From NCBI GenBank assembly GCA_964551995.1, contig CAZKFD010000011.1, positions 248,001 through 312,000 on the forward strand: a DNA stretch of 64,000 bases. The letters run 5' to 3'. The DNA is from DATKJS01 sp964551995 (GTDB lineage: Bacteria; Acidobacteriota; Aminicenantia; Aminicenantales; Saccharicenantaceae). The notes below the pieces were generated by a model that worked only from the letters and a program-made list of their open reading frames with translations, did no database searches and was not told the DNA's origin. A program made the translations under genes and the position numbers. Shown piece by piece: positions 56,993 to 64,000 of the stretch. Positions within the stretch are counted from its first letter, which is position 1; each line of letters opens with the position of its first letter.

Positions 56993-58324
56993 ATGACGAC
57001 AGAAACGGCGCCCGCCGTTGGCTTCTTTCATCCCTCTAAGCCCATCTACCGGTTCACGAACCTTCTCTTCATCTCGTCCCTGACCTTCGGGAGCTATTTC
57101 GCCTACGACATCATCGGGGCCATCGCACCGTCCCTCGTCGAGGGCCTTCACGCCGGGCGGAAGACCGTCGGCGCGTTCAACACGATGTACAGCGTCGCCG
57201 CCATCCTCGTCCTGCTCTTCGCCGGCATGCTCATCGACCGGCTGGGGACGCGGAAGGCCGGCATGATCTTTTCCGTTCTCGTCTTCGCGGGCGCCGTGGT
57301 CGTCTGGCAGGCCAAGACGATCCCGCTGATGTTCCTCGGCCGCTTCATCTTCGGCGCCGGCGCCGAGCCCCTCGTCGTCGCCCAGAGCGCCATGCTGGCC
57401 CGCTGGTTCAAGAAAAAGGAGCTGGCCCTCTCCTTCGGAGTGGCCCTGACCGTCAGCCGGCTCGGCTCGCTTTTCGCTTTCAACAACGGCGAGCTCATCA
57501 CGAAGTATTTCGGCAGCTTCCGCAACGCCCTCCTGGCCGCCGTCGGCGCCTGCGCCCTATCGCTCCTCGGCAACATCTGCTATGTCATCATGGACAGGCG
57601 CGGCGAGAAGGTACTCGCCCTCCGCGACGAGAGCGCCGGCGACAAAATCGTGCTGAAGGACATCAAGGAGTTCAAGCCGACCTTCTGGTACGTGACCTTC
57701 CTGTGCCTGACGTTCTATGCGGCCATCTTCCCCTTCCAGAGTCTGTCGACGGACTTCTTCGCCACGAAGTGGGGCATCCGCCTGACGGCGCCCTCCTCGG
57801 GCGGCTTTCTGGCCCAGGTCTTCAACAACTTCCTCCACATCTTCAGCACGGCCGGAGGCATCTCGAGCATCATCATCTTCGCCTCCATGATCCTGGCCCC
57901 CTTCGCCGGCCGGCTTGTCGACCGTGCCGGAAAGCGGGCGACGTTCATGATCGCCGGCGCGCTGCTCATGATCCCCTGCCACCTGGCCATGGGCCTGACC
58001 GTGATCTATCCCGTTTATCCCATGATCCTCCTCGGCTTCGCCTTCGTCCTCGTCCCCGCCGCCATGTGGCCGTCGGTTCCCCTCATCGTCCGACAGGAGC
58101 GGGTCGGCACGGCCTTCGGGCTGATGACGGCCATCCAGAACGTTGGCCTCGGACTCTTCCCGCTTCTCAACGGCCTCCTGCGCGACAGGACCGGGAGCTA
58201 CGTCGCAAGCCAGATCATGTTCGCCAGTCTGGGCGTCATCGGGCTTGTGTTCGCCGTTCTCCTCAAGCGGGCCGACAGGCGCGAGAACCGTGGCCTCGAG
58301 GAGCCGCAGAAGCCCGCGGCCTGA
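56993..58324 (+). CDS. Major facilitator superfamily transporter
   Basis: The 443-residue protein has about twelve membrane helices. The loop 2-3 motif reads GMLIDRLGTRKAG, close to the MFS signature GxLxDRxGRRK, and the corresponding loop in the second half is FAGRLVDRAGKRATF. It may exchange organic anions, sugars or peptides; the substrate is not inferable. It is the last gene before the kinase and is 40 bp downstream of a small secreted protein. Confidence 0.9.
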   Translation: MTTETAPAVGFFHPSKPIYRFTNLLFISSLTFGSYFAYDIIGAIAPSLVEGLHAGRKTVGAFNTMYSVAAILVLLFAGMLIDRLGTRKAGMIFSVLVFAGAVVVWQAKTIPLMFLGRFIFGAGAEPLVVAQSAMLARWFKKKELALSFGVALTVSRLGSLFAFNNGELITKYFGSFRNALLAAVGACALSLLGNICYVIMDRRGEKVLALRDESAGDKIVLKDIKEFKPTFWYVTFLCLTFYAAIFPFQSLSTDFFATKWGIRLTAPSSGGFLAQVFNNFLHIFSTAGGISSIIIFASMILAPFAGRLVDRAGKRATFMIAGALLMIPCHLAMGLTVIYPVYPMILLGFAFVLVPAAMWPSVPLIVRQERVGTAFGLMTAIQNVGLGLFPLLNGLLRDRTGSYVASQIMFASLGVIGLVFAVLLKRADRRENRGLEEPQKPAA

Positions 58325-58436
58325 GGCGAACGAGGCCGCAAGCTCCGGGCGGCGATCCCCTCCCCGGATTCGAGCCTGCGCCTTGATCGGATTCCCGGTT
58401 GCAGGGGCAAGCGCCGGAAGGACGTTTATACCCCGG

Positions 58437-58466
58437 TTGATTTTGGCCCCCCGGGAGTGATATCTT
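58437..58466 (+). promoter_or_regulatory. Predicted promoter of the Ser/Thr kinase gene
   Basis: TTGATT (58437-58442) is followed after 18 bp by TATCTT (58461-58466), with TGA forming an extended -10. The ATG at 58490 has GGGAGGGGAAGGG before it. Confidence 0.5.
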
Positions 58467-58489
58467 TCCGGCGGGAGGGGAAGGGATTC

Positions 58490-60988
58490 ATGCCGGTCGA
58501 GTGCCCCCGCTGCCACGCCGAGAATAACGACGCCTCGCGCTTCTGCGGCCACTGCGCGGCGCCGCTCGGGCCCGCGGCCGGAGAGGCAGCCTTGCTGACA
58601 AGAACCCTTGAGGCGCCCGTCCAGGTCATGAAGGCGGGCACGGTCGTGGCCGGGAAGTACCGCATCGTCGAGGAGATCGGCCAGGGGGGGATGGGCATCG
58701 TCTATAAGGCCGAGGATACCAAGCTCAAGCGCTTCGTGGCCTTGAAGTTCCTCCCGCCGCATCTGGCCAACGCGCCCGAGCTCAGGGAGCGCTTCCTTGT
58801 CGAGGCCCAGGCGGCCGCGGCGCTTTCCCACCCCAACATCTGCGTCATCCACGAGGTTGGGGAGAGCGGCGATCATCCCTACATCGCCATGGAGTTCGTG
58901 GACGGGGAGACGCTCAAGGACAAGCTGCGGAAGGGCCCCCTGAGCGTGCCCGAGGCCCTGGCGATCGCGAGCCAGGTCGCGGCCGGCTTGGGCGAGGCGC
59001 ACGGGAAGGGGATCATCCATCGGGACGTCAAGAGCGCGAACATCATGGTCACGGCGAAGGGCCAGGCCAAGGTCATGGACTTCGGGCTGGCCAAGCTCCA
59101 GGGCGGGAGTTCGATCACCAGGAGCCAGACGACGCTGGGGACAGTGGCCTACATGTCGCCGGAGCAGGCCCGGGGCACGGAGCTCGACGCCCGCACGGAC
59201 ATCTGGTCGCTCGGCATCGTCCTCTATGAAACACTCGCCGGAAAGATGCCATTCAGGGGTGACCATGACCAGGCGGTGATCTACTCCATCCTCCATGATG
59301 AGCTCGAGTCGTTGAAGAAGGCCCGCCCGGACCTCCCCGCCGGGCTGGACGAGATCGTCGGCCAGACGCTGGCGAAGAAACCGGATGACCGCTATCAGTC
59401 TATGGCGGAGCTTGGGACGGATCTCGAGGCAATGGCCGAGGGCTTTAGGCCGCTCAAGGCCCGGCCGAGACGGCTCGCGAAGAGGATCCTGGGCATCCGG
59501 GCTTCGCATGTCTATACCGGGCTGACGGTGGTCATTGCGCTGGCCCTCGTCTTCGCCTTCAACGTCGGCGGGCTTCGGGACAGGGTCCTGGGCAGGACCG
59601 GGGCCTTGGCGCGCGCCGTCCGGCTGGCTGTGCTGCCCTTCAAGAACCTGACGGGCGACCCCCAGCAGGACTACTTCAGCGACGGCCTGACTCAGGAGAT
59701 CAACACCCAGCTCGGCGGCCTGAACCCCCGGGCCCTGAGCGTCATCGGCAACACCTCGGTGGGCCGCTATAAGAAGACCAACACGGCGATCGACCAGATC
59801 GGCCGCGACCTCGGGGTCGAATACGTTCTCGAGGGGAGCGCGCAGCGCGAGGGGACGAAGGTCCGGATCGCGGCCGAGCTGATCAAAGTGCGGGACCAGA
59901 CGCAGGTCTGGGCCGAGAGCCTGGACCGGGAGATGTCGGGCATCCTGGCTCTGCAGGCCGAGGTGGCGGAGAAGGTGGCCGGGGCCCTGGCGGTCAAGCT
60001 TCTGCCGGCGGCGCAGGCGCGGTTGGCGAAGGTCCGTACGGTGGACCCTGAGGCCTACGACGCGTACATCAAGGGGTCGCAGTACTGGGTCAGGATGACG
60101 CCGGCGGACCTGGACACGGCGGAGCGGTACTTCCAGCTGGCCCTCCAGAAAGACCCGATCTACGCCGAGGCGTACACCGGCCTCGCCCTGGTCTGGATGT
60201 GCCGAAATCAGAACCATCTTTCTCCGCCCGCCGAAGCCGGGTCCAAGGCCGCCGCGGCCGCGCTCAAGGCCGTCGCCCTCGACGATAACCTCGCGGAGGG
60301 GCATAATGCCCTGGCCGCCCTCTATACCTGGCACCAGTGGGACTTCCCCGCGGCCGACCGGGAATTTCGGCGCACCCTCGAGCTCAACTCGAATTACCCC
60401 GACGGTCTGGCCATGTACTCGCTCTACCTGATAGTGATGGGGCGCGCCGAGGAGGGAATGACGCGGATCAGAAAGGCTCTGGAACTCGACCCTTTCAACG
60501 TCAATATCCAGAGCTTCTATTTCATTGATCTCGTTTGCACGCGGCGGTGGGACGAGGCCATCGCCCAGGCGCGCAAGCTCCAGGCGGCGCAGCCGGACAA
60601 TCCCCAATGGGGAGATCTCGTCATTCCGTATCTCGCCAAGGGCATGGACAAAGAGGCGTTCGAGGTCCTGAAAAAATCGTGGTCTTATGTCCCCGGCATG
60701 GCCTCGGCTTTTGACCGGGGATTCGCCGAATCCGGATTCCGGGGCGCGGCCAAACGCGGCGCTGAGTTCGCCGCCCGCGCCGGGGAACGCTCTCCCGTCA
60801 CGGTCGCGAATCTCTATGCATGGGCCGGAGACAAGGAGCATGCCCTCGATTGGCTTGAACGCGCCTATGAATATCGGGACCCGGACGTGACATTTCTGAG
60901 GTATCCGCCGTGGGACCTTTTGAGATCCGAACCCCGCTTCCAGGCGCTCTTCCGACGCTTGGGCCTCGACGGCGTCGAAAAGAAGTAG
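58490..60988 (+). CDS. Membrane Ser/Thr protein kinase with zinc ribbon and TPR tail
   Basis: The 832-residue protein begins with a zinc ribbon (CPRCHAENNDASRFCGHC). A Hanks kinase domain follows at about 58-320: GQGGMGIVYK, catalytic HRDVKSANIM, DFGLAKL and MSPEQARG. One membrane helix is near 347 (VVIALALVFAFNV). The extracytoplasmic part starts with a TolB/adenylyl-cyclase-associated region (RLAVLPFKNLTGDPQQDYFS, DLGVEYVLEGSAQREG), then TPR repeats (AERYFQLALQKDPIYAEAYT, AADREFRRTLELNSNYP) to the end. This architecture is common in Acidobacteriota-like genomes. Substrates are unknown. Confidence 0.92.
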   Translation: MPVECPRCHAENNDASRFCGHCAAPLGPAAGEAALLTRTLEAPVQVMKAGTVVAGKYRIVEEIGQGGMGIVYKAEDTKLKRFVALKFLPPHLANAPELRERFLVEAQAAAALSHPNICVIHEVGESGDHPYIAMEFVDGETLKDKLRKGPLSVPEALAIASQVAAGLGEAHGKGIIHRDVKSANIMVTAKGQAKVMDFGLAKLQGGSSITRSQTTLGTVAYMSPEQARGTELDARTDIWSLGIVLYETLAGKMPFRGDHDQAVIYSILHDELESLKKARPDLPAGLDEIVGQTLAKKPDDRYQSMAELGTDLEAMAEGFRPLKARPRRLAKRILGIRASHVYTGLTVVIALALVFAFNVGGLRDRVLGRTGALARAVRLAVLPFKNLTGDPQQDYFSDGLTQEINTQLGGLNPRALSVIGNTSVGRYKKTNTAIDQIGRDLGVEYVLEGSAQREGTKVRIAAELIKVRDQTQVWAESLDREMSGILALQAEVAEKVAGALAVKLLPAAQARLAKVRTVDPEAYDAYIKGSQYWVRMTPADLDTAERYFQLALQKDPIYAEAYTGLALVWMCRNQNHLSPPAEAGSKAAAAALKAVALDDNLAEGHNALAALYTWHQWDFPAADREFRRTLELNSNYPDGLAMYSLYLIVMGRAEEGMTRIRKALELDPFNVNIQSFYFIDLVCTRRWDEAIAQARKLQAAQPDNPQWGDLVIPYLAKGMDKEAFEVLKKSWSYVPGMASAFDRGFAESGFRGAAKRGAEFAARAGERSPVTVANLYAWAGDKEHALDWLERAYEYRDPDVTFLRYPPWDLLRSEPRFQALFRRLGLDGVEKK

Positions 60989-61000
60989 CGGGAGAAAACC

Positions 61001-61024
61001 ATGGCCGTGAAATGCCCTCAATGA
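61001..61024 (+). pseudogene. Relic of a second zinc-ribbon kinase start
   Basis: Twelve bases after the kinase stop, GGGAGAAAACC precedes an ATG that encodes MAVKCPQ and then stops. The start resembles the kinase start MPVECPRCHAEN, and in another frame the following bases give NDAAP-like text, as in NNDAS of the kinase. It looks like the remains of a tandem duplicate. Confidence 0.3.
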
Positions 61025-61116
61025 CGCGGCCCCTCCGGCGCGGACCGCTTCGCACTGCCGGGGATGCCCGGGGCGGGAAGGCCTCCGCAACCGGGCCCTG
61101 AATCGCGGCCCGGCAT

Positions 61117-61145
61117 TTGCTCTCGTTTTCCGTTTCTGCTATAAC
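61117..61145 (+). promoter_or_regulatory. Predicted promoter of the HAD gene
   Basis: TTGCTC (61117-61122) is followed after 17 bp by TATAAC (61140-61145), leaving a leader of about 35 bases. Confidence 0.45.
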
Positions 61146-61185
61146 GTCTTTTCATTTTTTGCCTGAAAGGACGTCCGTTCCGCCC

Positions 61186-61794
61186 ATGATCCGCGTCGTC
61201 ATCTCCGACCTTGGACGCGTCGTCCTGTGGTTCGACAACAACATCTTCCTGCGCAAGCTGGCGGCCATCGCCGGCCGGCCCTTCGACGAGGTCAAGGCGG
61301 CCGTTCACGGCAACCTGGATCTCGTCCACCGCTTCGACGCCGGCGCGCTCACTCCGGAGGATTTCCGCCGTGCGGTCTGCGCCATCGCGGGGAAGGATAT
61401 CGACCCCGGAACGTTCTCCGCGATCTACGTCGACATCTTCACTTTGAACACGCCCGTCGTCGGCCTCCTGAAACGGGTCAAAGAGGCGGGATACACGACC
61501 GTTCTCCTTTCGAACACGGACCCGGAACGCTTCGTATTCGTCCGCAGACGGTTCCCCGAGATTTTCTTTTTCGACGATTATGTCCTGTCCTACGAGGTCC
61601 GGCTGATCAAGCCGGATCCCGCCATTTATCTAGAGGCGGCCCGCCGCGCCCGCGGCAAGCCGGGCGAATGCGTCTTCATCGACGACATGGACGAGAATGT
61701 TCAAAGCGCGGTCGAGGCGGGGTTTCATGCGATTCACTATCTTCCGGACACGGACCTAGAAGCGGAACTAAAGGCGCTCGGCCTCGCCTTCTAG
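61186..61794 (+). CDS. HAD-superfamily hydrolase (IA-type)
   Basis: The 202-residue protein shows the four HAD motifs: VVISDLGRVV (nucleophile Asp in motif I, with the second Asp of DxD replaced, as in some DxGxV-type members), TTVLLSNTDPERF (motif II), LIKPDPAIYLEAA (motif III Lys) and CVFIDDMDENV (motif IV). It is like epoxide-hydrolase-N or YihX-type phosphatases. The loss of the second motif-I aspartate suggests altered chemistry. It is convergent with yjbQ. Confidence 0.85.
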   Translation: MIRVVISDLGRVVLWFDNNIFLRKLAAIAGRPFDEVKAAVHGNLDLVHRFDAGALTPEDFRRAVCAIAGKDIDPGTFSAIYVDIFTLNTPVVGLLKRVKEAGYTTVLLSNTDPERFVFVRRRFPEIFFFDDYVLSYEVRLIKPDPAIYLEAARRARGKPGECVFIDDMDENVQSAVEAGFHAIHYLPDTDLEAELKALGLAF

Positions 61795-61917
61795 GGGATG
61801 GACAGGACCGCCCGAAAGACCCCATAGGGGGGACCCGTCGGCAATTTCGACGGGGGGAACCGACGGGACTAATGCCCCGGGGGGCCGGGGGATAAGGGCG
61901 GTCCTGTCCACCCCCCT
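61792..61917. repeat. Nested inverted-repeat element between convergent genes
   Basis: Perfect 15-base arms TGGACAGGACCGCCC (61799-61813) and GGGCGGTCCTGTCCA (61896-61910) extend outward imperfectly to TAGGGG and CCCCCCTA, starting on the HAD stop codon. Inside are CCCC-ATA-GGGG (61820-61830) and the pair CCCGTCGG (61834-61841)/CCGACGGG (61860-61867). It could be a REP/MITE-like element, a two-sided terminator or a structured RNA. Confidence 0.7.
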
Positions 61918-61936
61918 AAACGAAGGTTGATAATCC

Positions 61937-62326
61937 CTATGTGATCTTGACCCAGACTTTTCGCGTCCGCGGCCCGTCGAACTCACAGAGACAGATGCCC
62001 TGCCAGGTGCCCAGCGCGAGCTCGCCGCCCTCGACGATAACGCTCACCGAAGGCCCGATGATGCTGGCCTTCACGTGGGCGGGGGAGTTGCCTTCTGAGT
62101 GCTCGTAAGGAAGAGAATCGGGGACGGCTCTTCTGAGCGTCATCAGGATATCGGCCTTGACGTCCGGGTCGGCGTTCTCGTTGATCGTTACCCCGGCCGT
62201 CGTGTGAGGAACAAAGACGGTGCACACTCCGTCCCTGCGGCCCGACGCGGCCGCGATCTTGGCCACGGCGCGCGTGATGTCGATGATCTCTTCCCGCTTT
62301 TGCGTCCGGATTTCGAGACTATCCAT
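61937..62326 (-). CDS. yjbQ: YjbQ/UPF0047 family protein
   Basis: The 129-residue protein reads VFVPHTTAGVTINENADPD, YEHSEGNSPAHVKASIIGP and LALGTWQGICLCEFDGPR, the full-length UPF0047 fold with conserved His and Asn/Glu. Members are described as secondary thiamine-phosphate synthase, although the physiological role is unsure. It is divergent from nrdD. A TATAAG-like -10 lies near 62341-62346 on the minus strand without a clear -35. Confidence 0.92.
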   Translation of the reverse strand: MDSLEIRTQKREEIIDITRAVAKIAAASGRRDGVCTVFVPHTTAGVTINENADPDVKADILMTLRRAVPDSLPYEHSEGNSPAHVKASIIGPSVSVIVEGGELALGTWQGICLCEFDGPRTRKVWVKIT

Positions 62327-62365
62327 AGCCGCCTCAACAACTTATAAAAATCATCGCCAAAGCCC

Positions 62366-62395
62366 TTGACAAGCCCCTTTCTTTGGGTGTAGATT
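62366..62395 (+). promoter_or_regulatory. nrdD: Predicted nrdD promoter
   Basis: TTGACA (62366-62371) is followed after 18 bp by TAGATT (62390-62395). The start near 62402 gives a leader of about 165 bases that contains the two repeats described next. Confidence 0.6.
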
Positions 62396-62407
62396 CACCG
62401 CAGAAAA

Positions 62408-62455
62408 ATACAACATTTGGTATTTTTCACTGGTTTTCCACACAAGATATGGGAT
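62408..62455 (+). promoter_or_regulatory. Candidate tandem NrdR boxes
   Basis: ATACAACATTTGGTAT (62408-62423) and ACACAAGATATGGGAT (62440-62455) match the NrdR consensus acaCwAtATaTwGtgt at about 11 and 12 of 16 bases and start 32 bp apart, the normal pair spacing. The first is also the centre of a perfect 9-base inverted repeat, GAAAAATAC (62403-62411)/GTATTTTTC (62420-62428). Confidence 0.5.
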
Positions 62456-62565
62456 ACGGAAGGGAACGCCGTTTGGCTTTGATCATGGCTTTGACGCGTC
62501 TTGATTTTAGCATGTTCCCCGCGGAAATCACAGGCCGCTGAGCGACGGAAGGAGGGAGGCTTTTC

Positions 62566-64000
62566 ATGGTCAGCACGATCGCCCGAATCAAGAAGAGAGA
62601 CGGCACCATCACGGACTTCAACCAGGACAAGATCACGAACGCCATTTTCAAGGCCATGCAGGGTCAGGGCATCAAGGACCGGGCCATCGCCAAGACCGCC
62701 TCCGACATCGTGACCTTCATGATTGAGGAGAAATTCGGCGGCTACACGGTTCCCTCCGTCGAGCAAATCCAGGACATCGTGGAAATGGTCCTGATGAAAC
62801 AGGGCTACCACGATGTCGCCAAGGCCTATATTCTCTACCGCGAGAAGCACAAGGGCATTCGGGAAGCCAAGAAGACGGGCATCAACCTCGAGCGGCTGAT
62901 CCGCGACTACATCAACAACGCCGACTGGAAAGTCCGGGAGAACTCGAACGAGGGCGTGACCAGCTTCTCGGGCCTGAACGCCCGCGTCTCCGGGGAGGTC
63001 CTTTCCAACTTCGCCCTCAACCAGATCTACACCGAGGAGGTCAAGAGGGCCCACGAAGAGGGCGTGTTCCATATACACGACCTCAGCTATCCGATCGTCG
63101 GCTACTGCGCTGGCTGGTCGCTCGAAAGCCTCATCCGGCGCGGCTTCGGCCACGTGCCCAACCAAGTCCATTCGAACCCCGCCAAACACCTCGATACCCT
63201 CACCCTCCACATGGTCAATTTCATCGGCACAATGCAGGCCGAGTTCGCGGGCGCCCAGGCCTTCTCGAGCGTCGACACGTTCCTCGCCCCGTTCGTCCGC
63301 CACGACCGCCTGACCTACGAGGACGTCAAGCAGGACATCCAGAAGGTCATCTTCGGCCTCAACGTCCCCTGCCGCTGGGGCTGGCAGACGCCGTTCTCCA
63401 ACCTGACCTTCGACTGGACGATCCCGGACGACATGAAGAACAAGAAGGTCCTCATCGGCGGGGAGGAGCTCGGCTCCTGCTACGGAGATTACCAGAAGGA
63501 GGTCGACTGGATCAACCAGGCTTTCCTGGAGATCATGATCGAGGGCGACATGAAGGGGCGGGTCTTCACTTTCCCCATCCCGACCTACAACCTGAGCCGG
63601 GATTTCGACTGGGATTCGCCCAAGGCGAAGCTCCTCTTTGAAGCTACGGCCAAGTACGGCATCCCCTACTTTCAGAACTATATCGGCACGAACATGAACC
63701 CGGGCGACATCCGGGCCATGTGTTGTCGGCTGAATCTCGACCAGCGCGAGCTCATGCGCCGGCCCGGCAACATCTGGGGGCCGGGCGATTCGACGGGGTC
63801 GATCGGCGTTGTGACCATCAACCTGAACCGGCAGGGCTTCGAGGCGACGTCGAAGGAGGACTTCTTTGCCCGGCTCAGGGATGTCATGGTCCTGGCCAAG
63901 GACAGCCTGGAGGCCAAGCGAGAGATCGTCAACAACATCCTGGAGCGGGGCATGATGCCCTACACCAAGGTTTACCTGGGGCACTTCGACAACCACTTCT
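62566..64000 (+). CDS. nrdD: Anaerobic ribonucleoside-triphosphate reductase, N-terminal part (cut by window edge)
   Basis: The first 478 codons are present. They start with an ATP-cone (IKKRDGTITDFNQDKITNAI) and continue with the class III core: NARVSGEVLSNFALNQIYTE, VFHIHDLSYPIVGYCAGW, QAFSSVDTFLAPFVRHD, FTFPIPTYNLSRDFDWD and the cysteine pair in IRAMCCRLNLD. This oxygen-sensitive glycyl-radical enzyme makes deoxynucleotides without oxygen. The glycyl-radical C-terminus and any NrdG activase lie beyond the window. GGAGGGAGG lies 7 bases before the ATG. Presence of NrdD supports an anaerobic life style. Confidence 0.95.
   Translation, partial: MVSTIARIKKRDGTITDFNQDKITNAIFKAMQGQGIKDRAIAKTASDIVTFMIEEKFGGYTVPSVEQIQDIVEMVLMKQGYHDVAKAYILYREKHKGIREAKKTGINLERLIRDYINNADWKVRENSNEGVTSFSGLNARVSGEVLSNFALNQIYTEEVKRAHEEGVFHIHDLSYPIVGYCAGWSLESLIRRGFGHVPNQVHSNPAKHLDTLTLHMVNFIGTMQAEFAGAQAFSSVDTFLAPFVRHDRLTYEDVKQDIQKVIFGLNVPCRWGWQTPFSNLTFDWTIPDDMKNKKVLIGGEELGSCYGDYQKEVDWINQAFLEIMIEGDMKGRVFTFPIPTYNLSRDFDWDSPKAKLLFEATAKYGIPYFQNYIGTNMNPGDIRAMCCRLNLDQRELMRRPGNIWGPGDSTGSIGVVTINLNRQGFEATSKEDFFARLRDVMVLAKDSLEAKREIVNNILERGMMPYTKVYLGHFDNHF

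Noticed and set aside
57557..61090. A 1177-codon open frame on the minus strand opposite the MFS and kinase genes
   Set aside because: It is antisense to two clearly coding genes, has an Arg/Gly/Asp/His-rich composition typical of GC-rich shadow frames, and shows no domain.
1..64000. CRISPR arrays, insertion sequences, prophage or toxin-antitoxin pairs
   Set aside because: No regularly spaced repeats, transposase, integrase, phage structural or antitoxin-like genes were seen on reading both strands.

Overview
This is a 64 kb stretch of GC-rich (clearly above 60 % by eye), densely coding chromosomal DNA with long runs of overlapping genes. No mobile element, prophage, CRISPR array or rRNA was seen, and one tRNA is present. 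The gene set suggests a strictly or facultatively anaerobic, heterotrophic, type IV pilus-bearing bacterium: anaerobic ribonucleotide reductase NrdD, a tungsten-type aldehyde ferredoxin oxidoreductase, a divergent [FeFe]-hydrogenase-like Fe-S protein, several secreted peptidases, and a Ser/Thr kinase with a TPR tail. My best guess is a Candidatus Aminicenantes or Acidobacteriota-like lineage. That rests on remembered gene neighbourhoods and protein style and has not been checked against a database.

Layout. 1-4.8 kb (minus strand): ispH-rpsA-HU housekeeping operon (HU cut by the window edge) and a site-2 protease-scpA-scpB operon. 4.9-9.1 kb (minus): a six-gene overlapping operon (DRTGG, RsbW-like ATPase, hydrogenase-like Fe-S protein, DRTGG, PHP, HATPase) that looks like a redox-sensing regulatory module, followed by a remnant of an amidohydrolase with its middle deleted. 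9.1-11.1 kb: glnA and a divergent Lrp/AsnC regulator. 11.4-12.2 kb: speD and a thiamine-binding MTH1187-family gene. 12.3-19.6 kb: a secreted M1-type peptidase, a sigma54 response regulator, its membrane histidine kinase and a small exported protein. 19.7-28.0 kb: a type IV pilus/type II secretion operon, C-B-M-N-O-AMIN/P-Q. 28.0-34.8 kb: NTPase THEP1, a MoaD-like carrier, aldehyde oxidoreductase, a tandem class II aldolase, LutC and a LutB-LutA fusion, read as an aldehyde/2-hydroxyacid oxidation route. 34.9-36.5 kb: HD-GYP phosphodiesterase. 36.6-38.1 kb: a CAT-anticodon tRNA sharing a promoter with tilS. 38.1-44.9 kb (minus): ferritin-like protein, S9 peptidase, ABC-2 exporter, TPR protein and prepilin peptidase. 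45.2-48.8 kb: MEMO-family protein, agmatinase and several very small genes. 49-52.5 kb: a sugar ABC transporter (binding protein, RbsA-like, RbsC-like). 52.7-57 kb: exported proteins (Spy-like, FecR/Trp-rich, lipoprotein, small secreted protein). 57-61 kb: MFS transporter and Ser/Thr kinase. 61.2-64 kb: HAD hydrolase, YjbQ and nrdD (cut by the window edge).

Links between parts. The pilus operon, the prepilin peptidase at 38 kb, the pseudopilin-like TPR protein and the HD-GYP protein could all serve surface appendages or secretion. The sigma54 response regulator has two candidate sigma54 (-24/-12) promoters in the window, one before the neighbouring M1 peptidase and one before the FecR/Trp-rich envelope protein. 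Sigma70-like promoters (TTGACA/TATAAT) are easy to read in most intergenic gaps, and some lie so close to the start codon that leaderless mRNAs are likely.

The most unusual items are the redox-regulator operon, the AOR-aldolase-Lut operon, a candidate structured RNA at about 45.0-45.2 kb, a 126-bp nested inverted-repeat element at 61.8 kb, the tRNA-tilS pairing, and a candidate NrdR box pair before nrdD.
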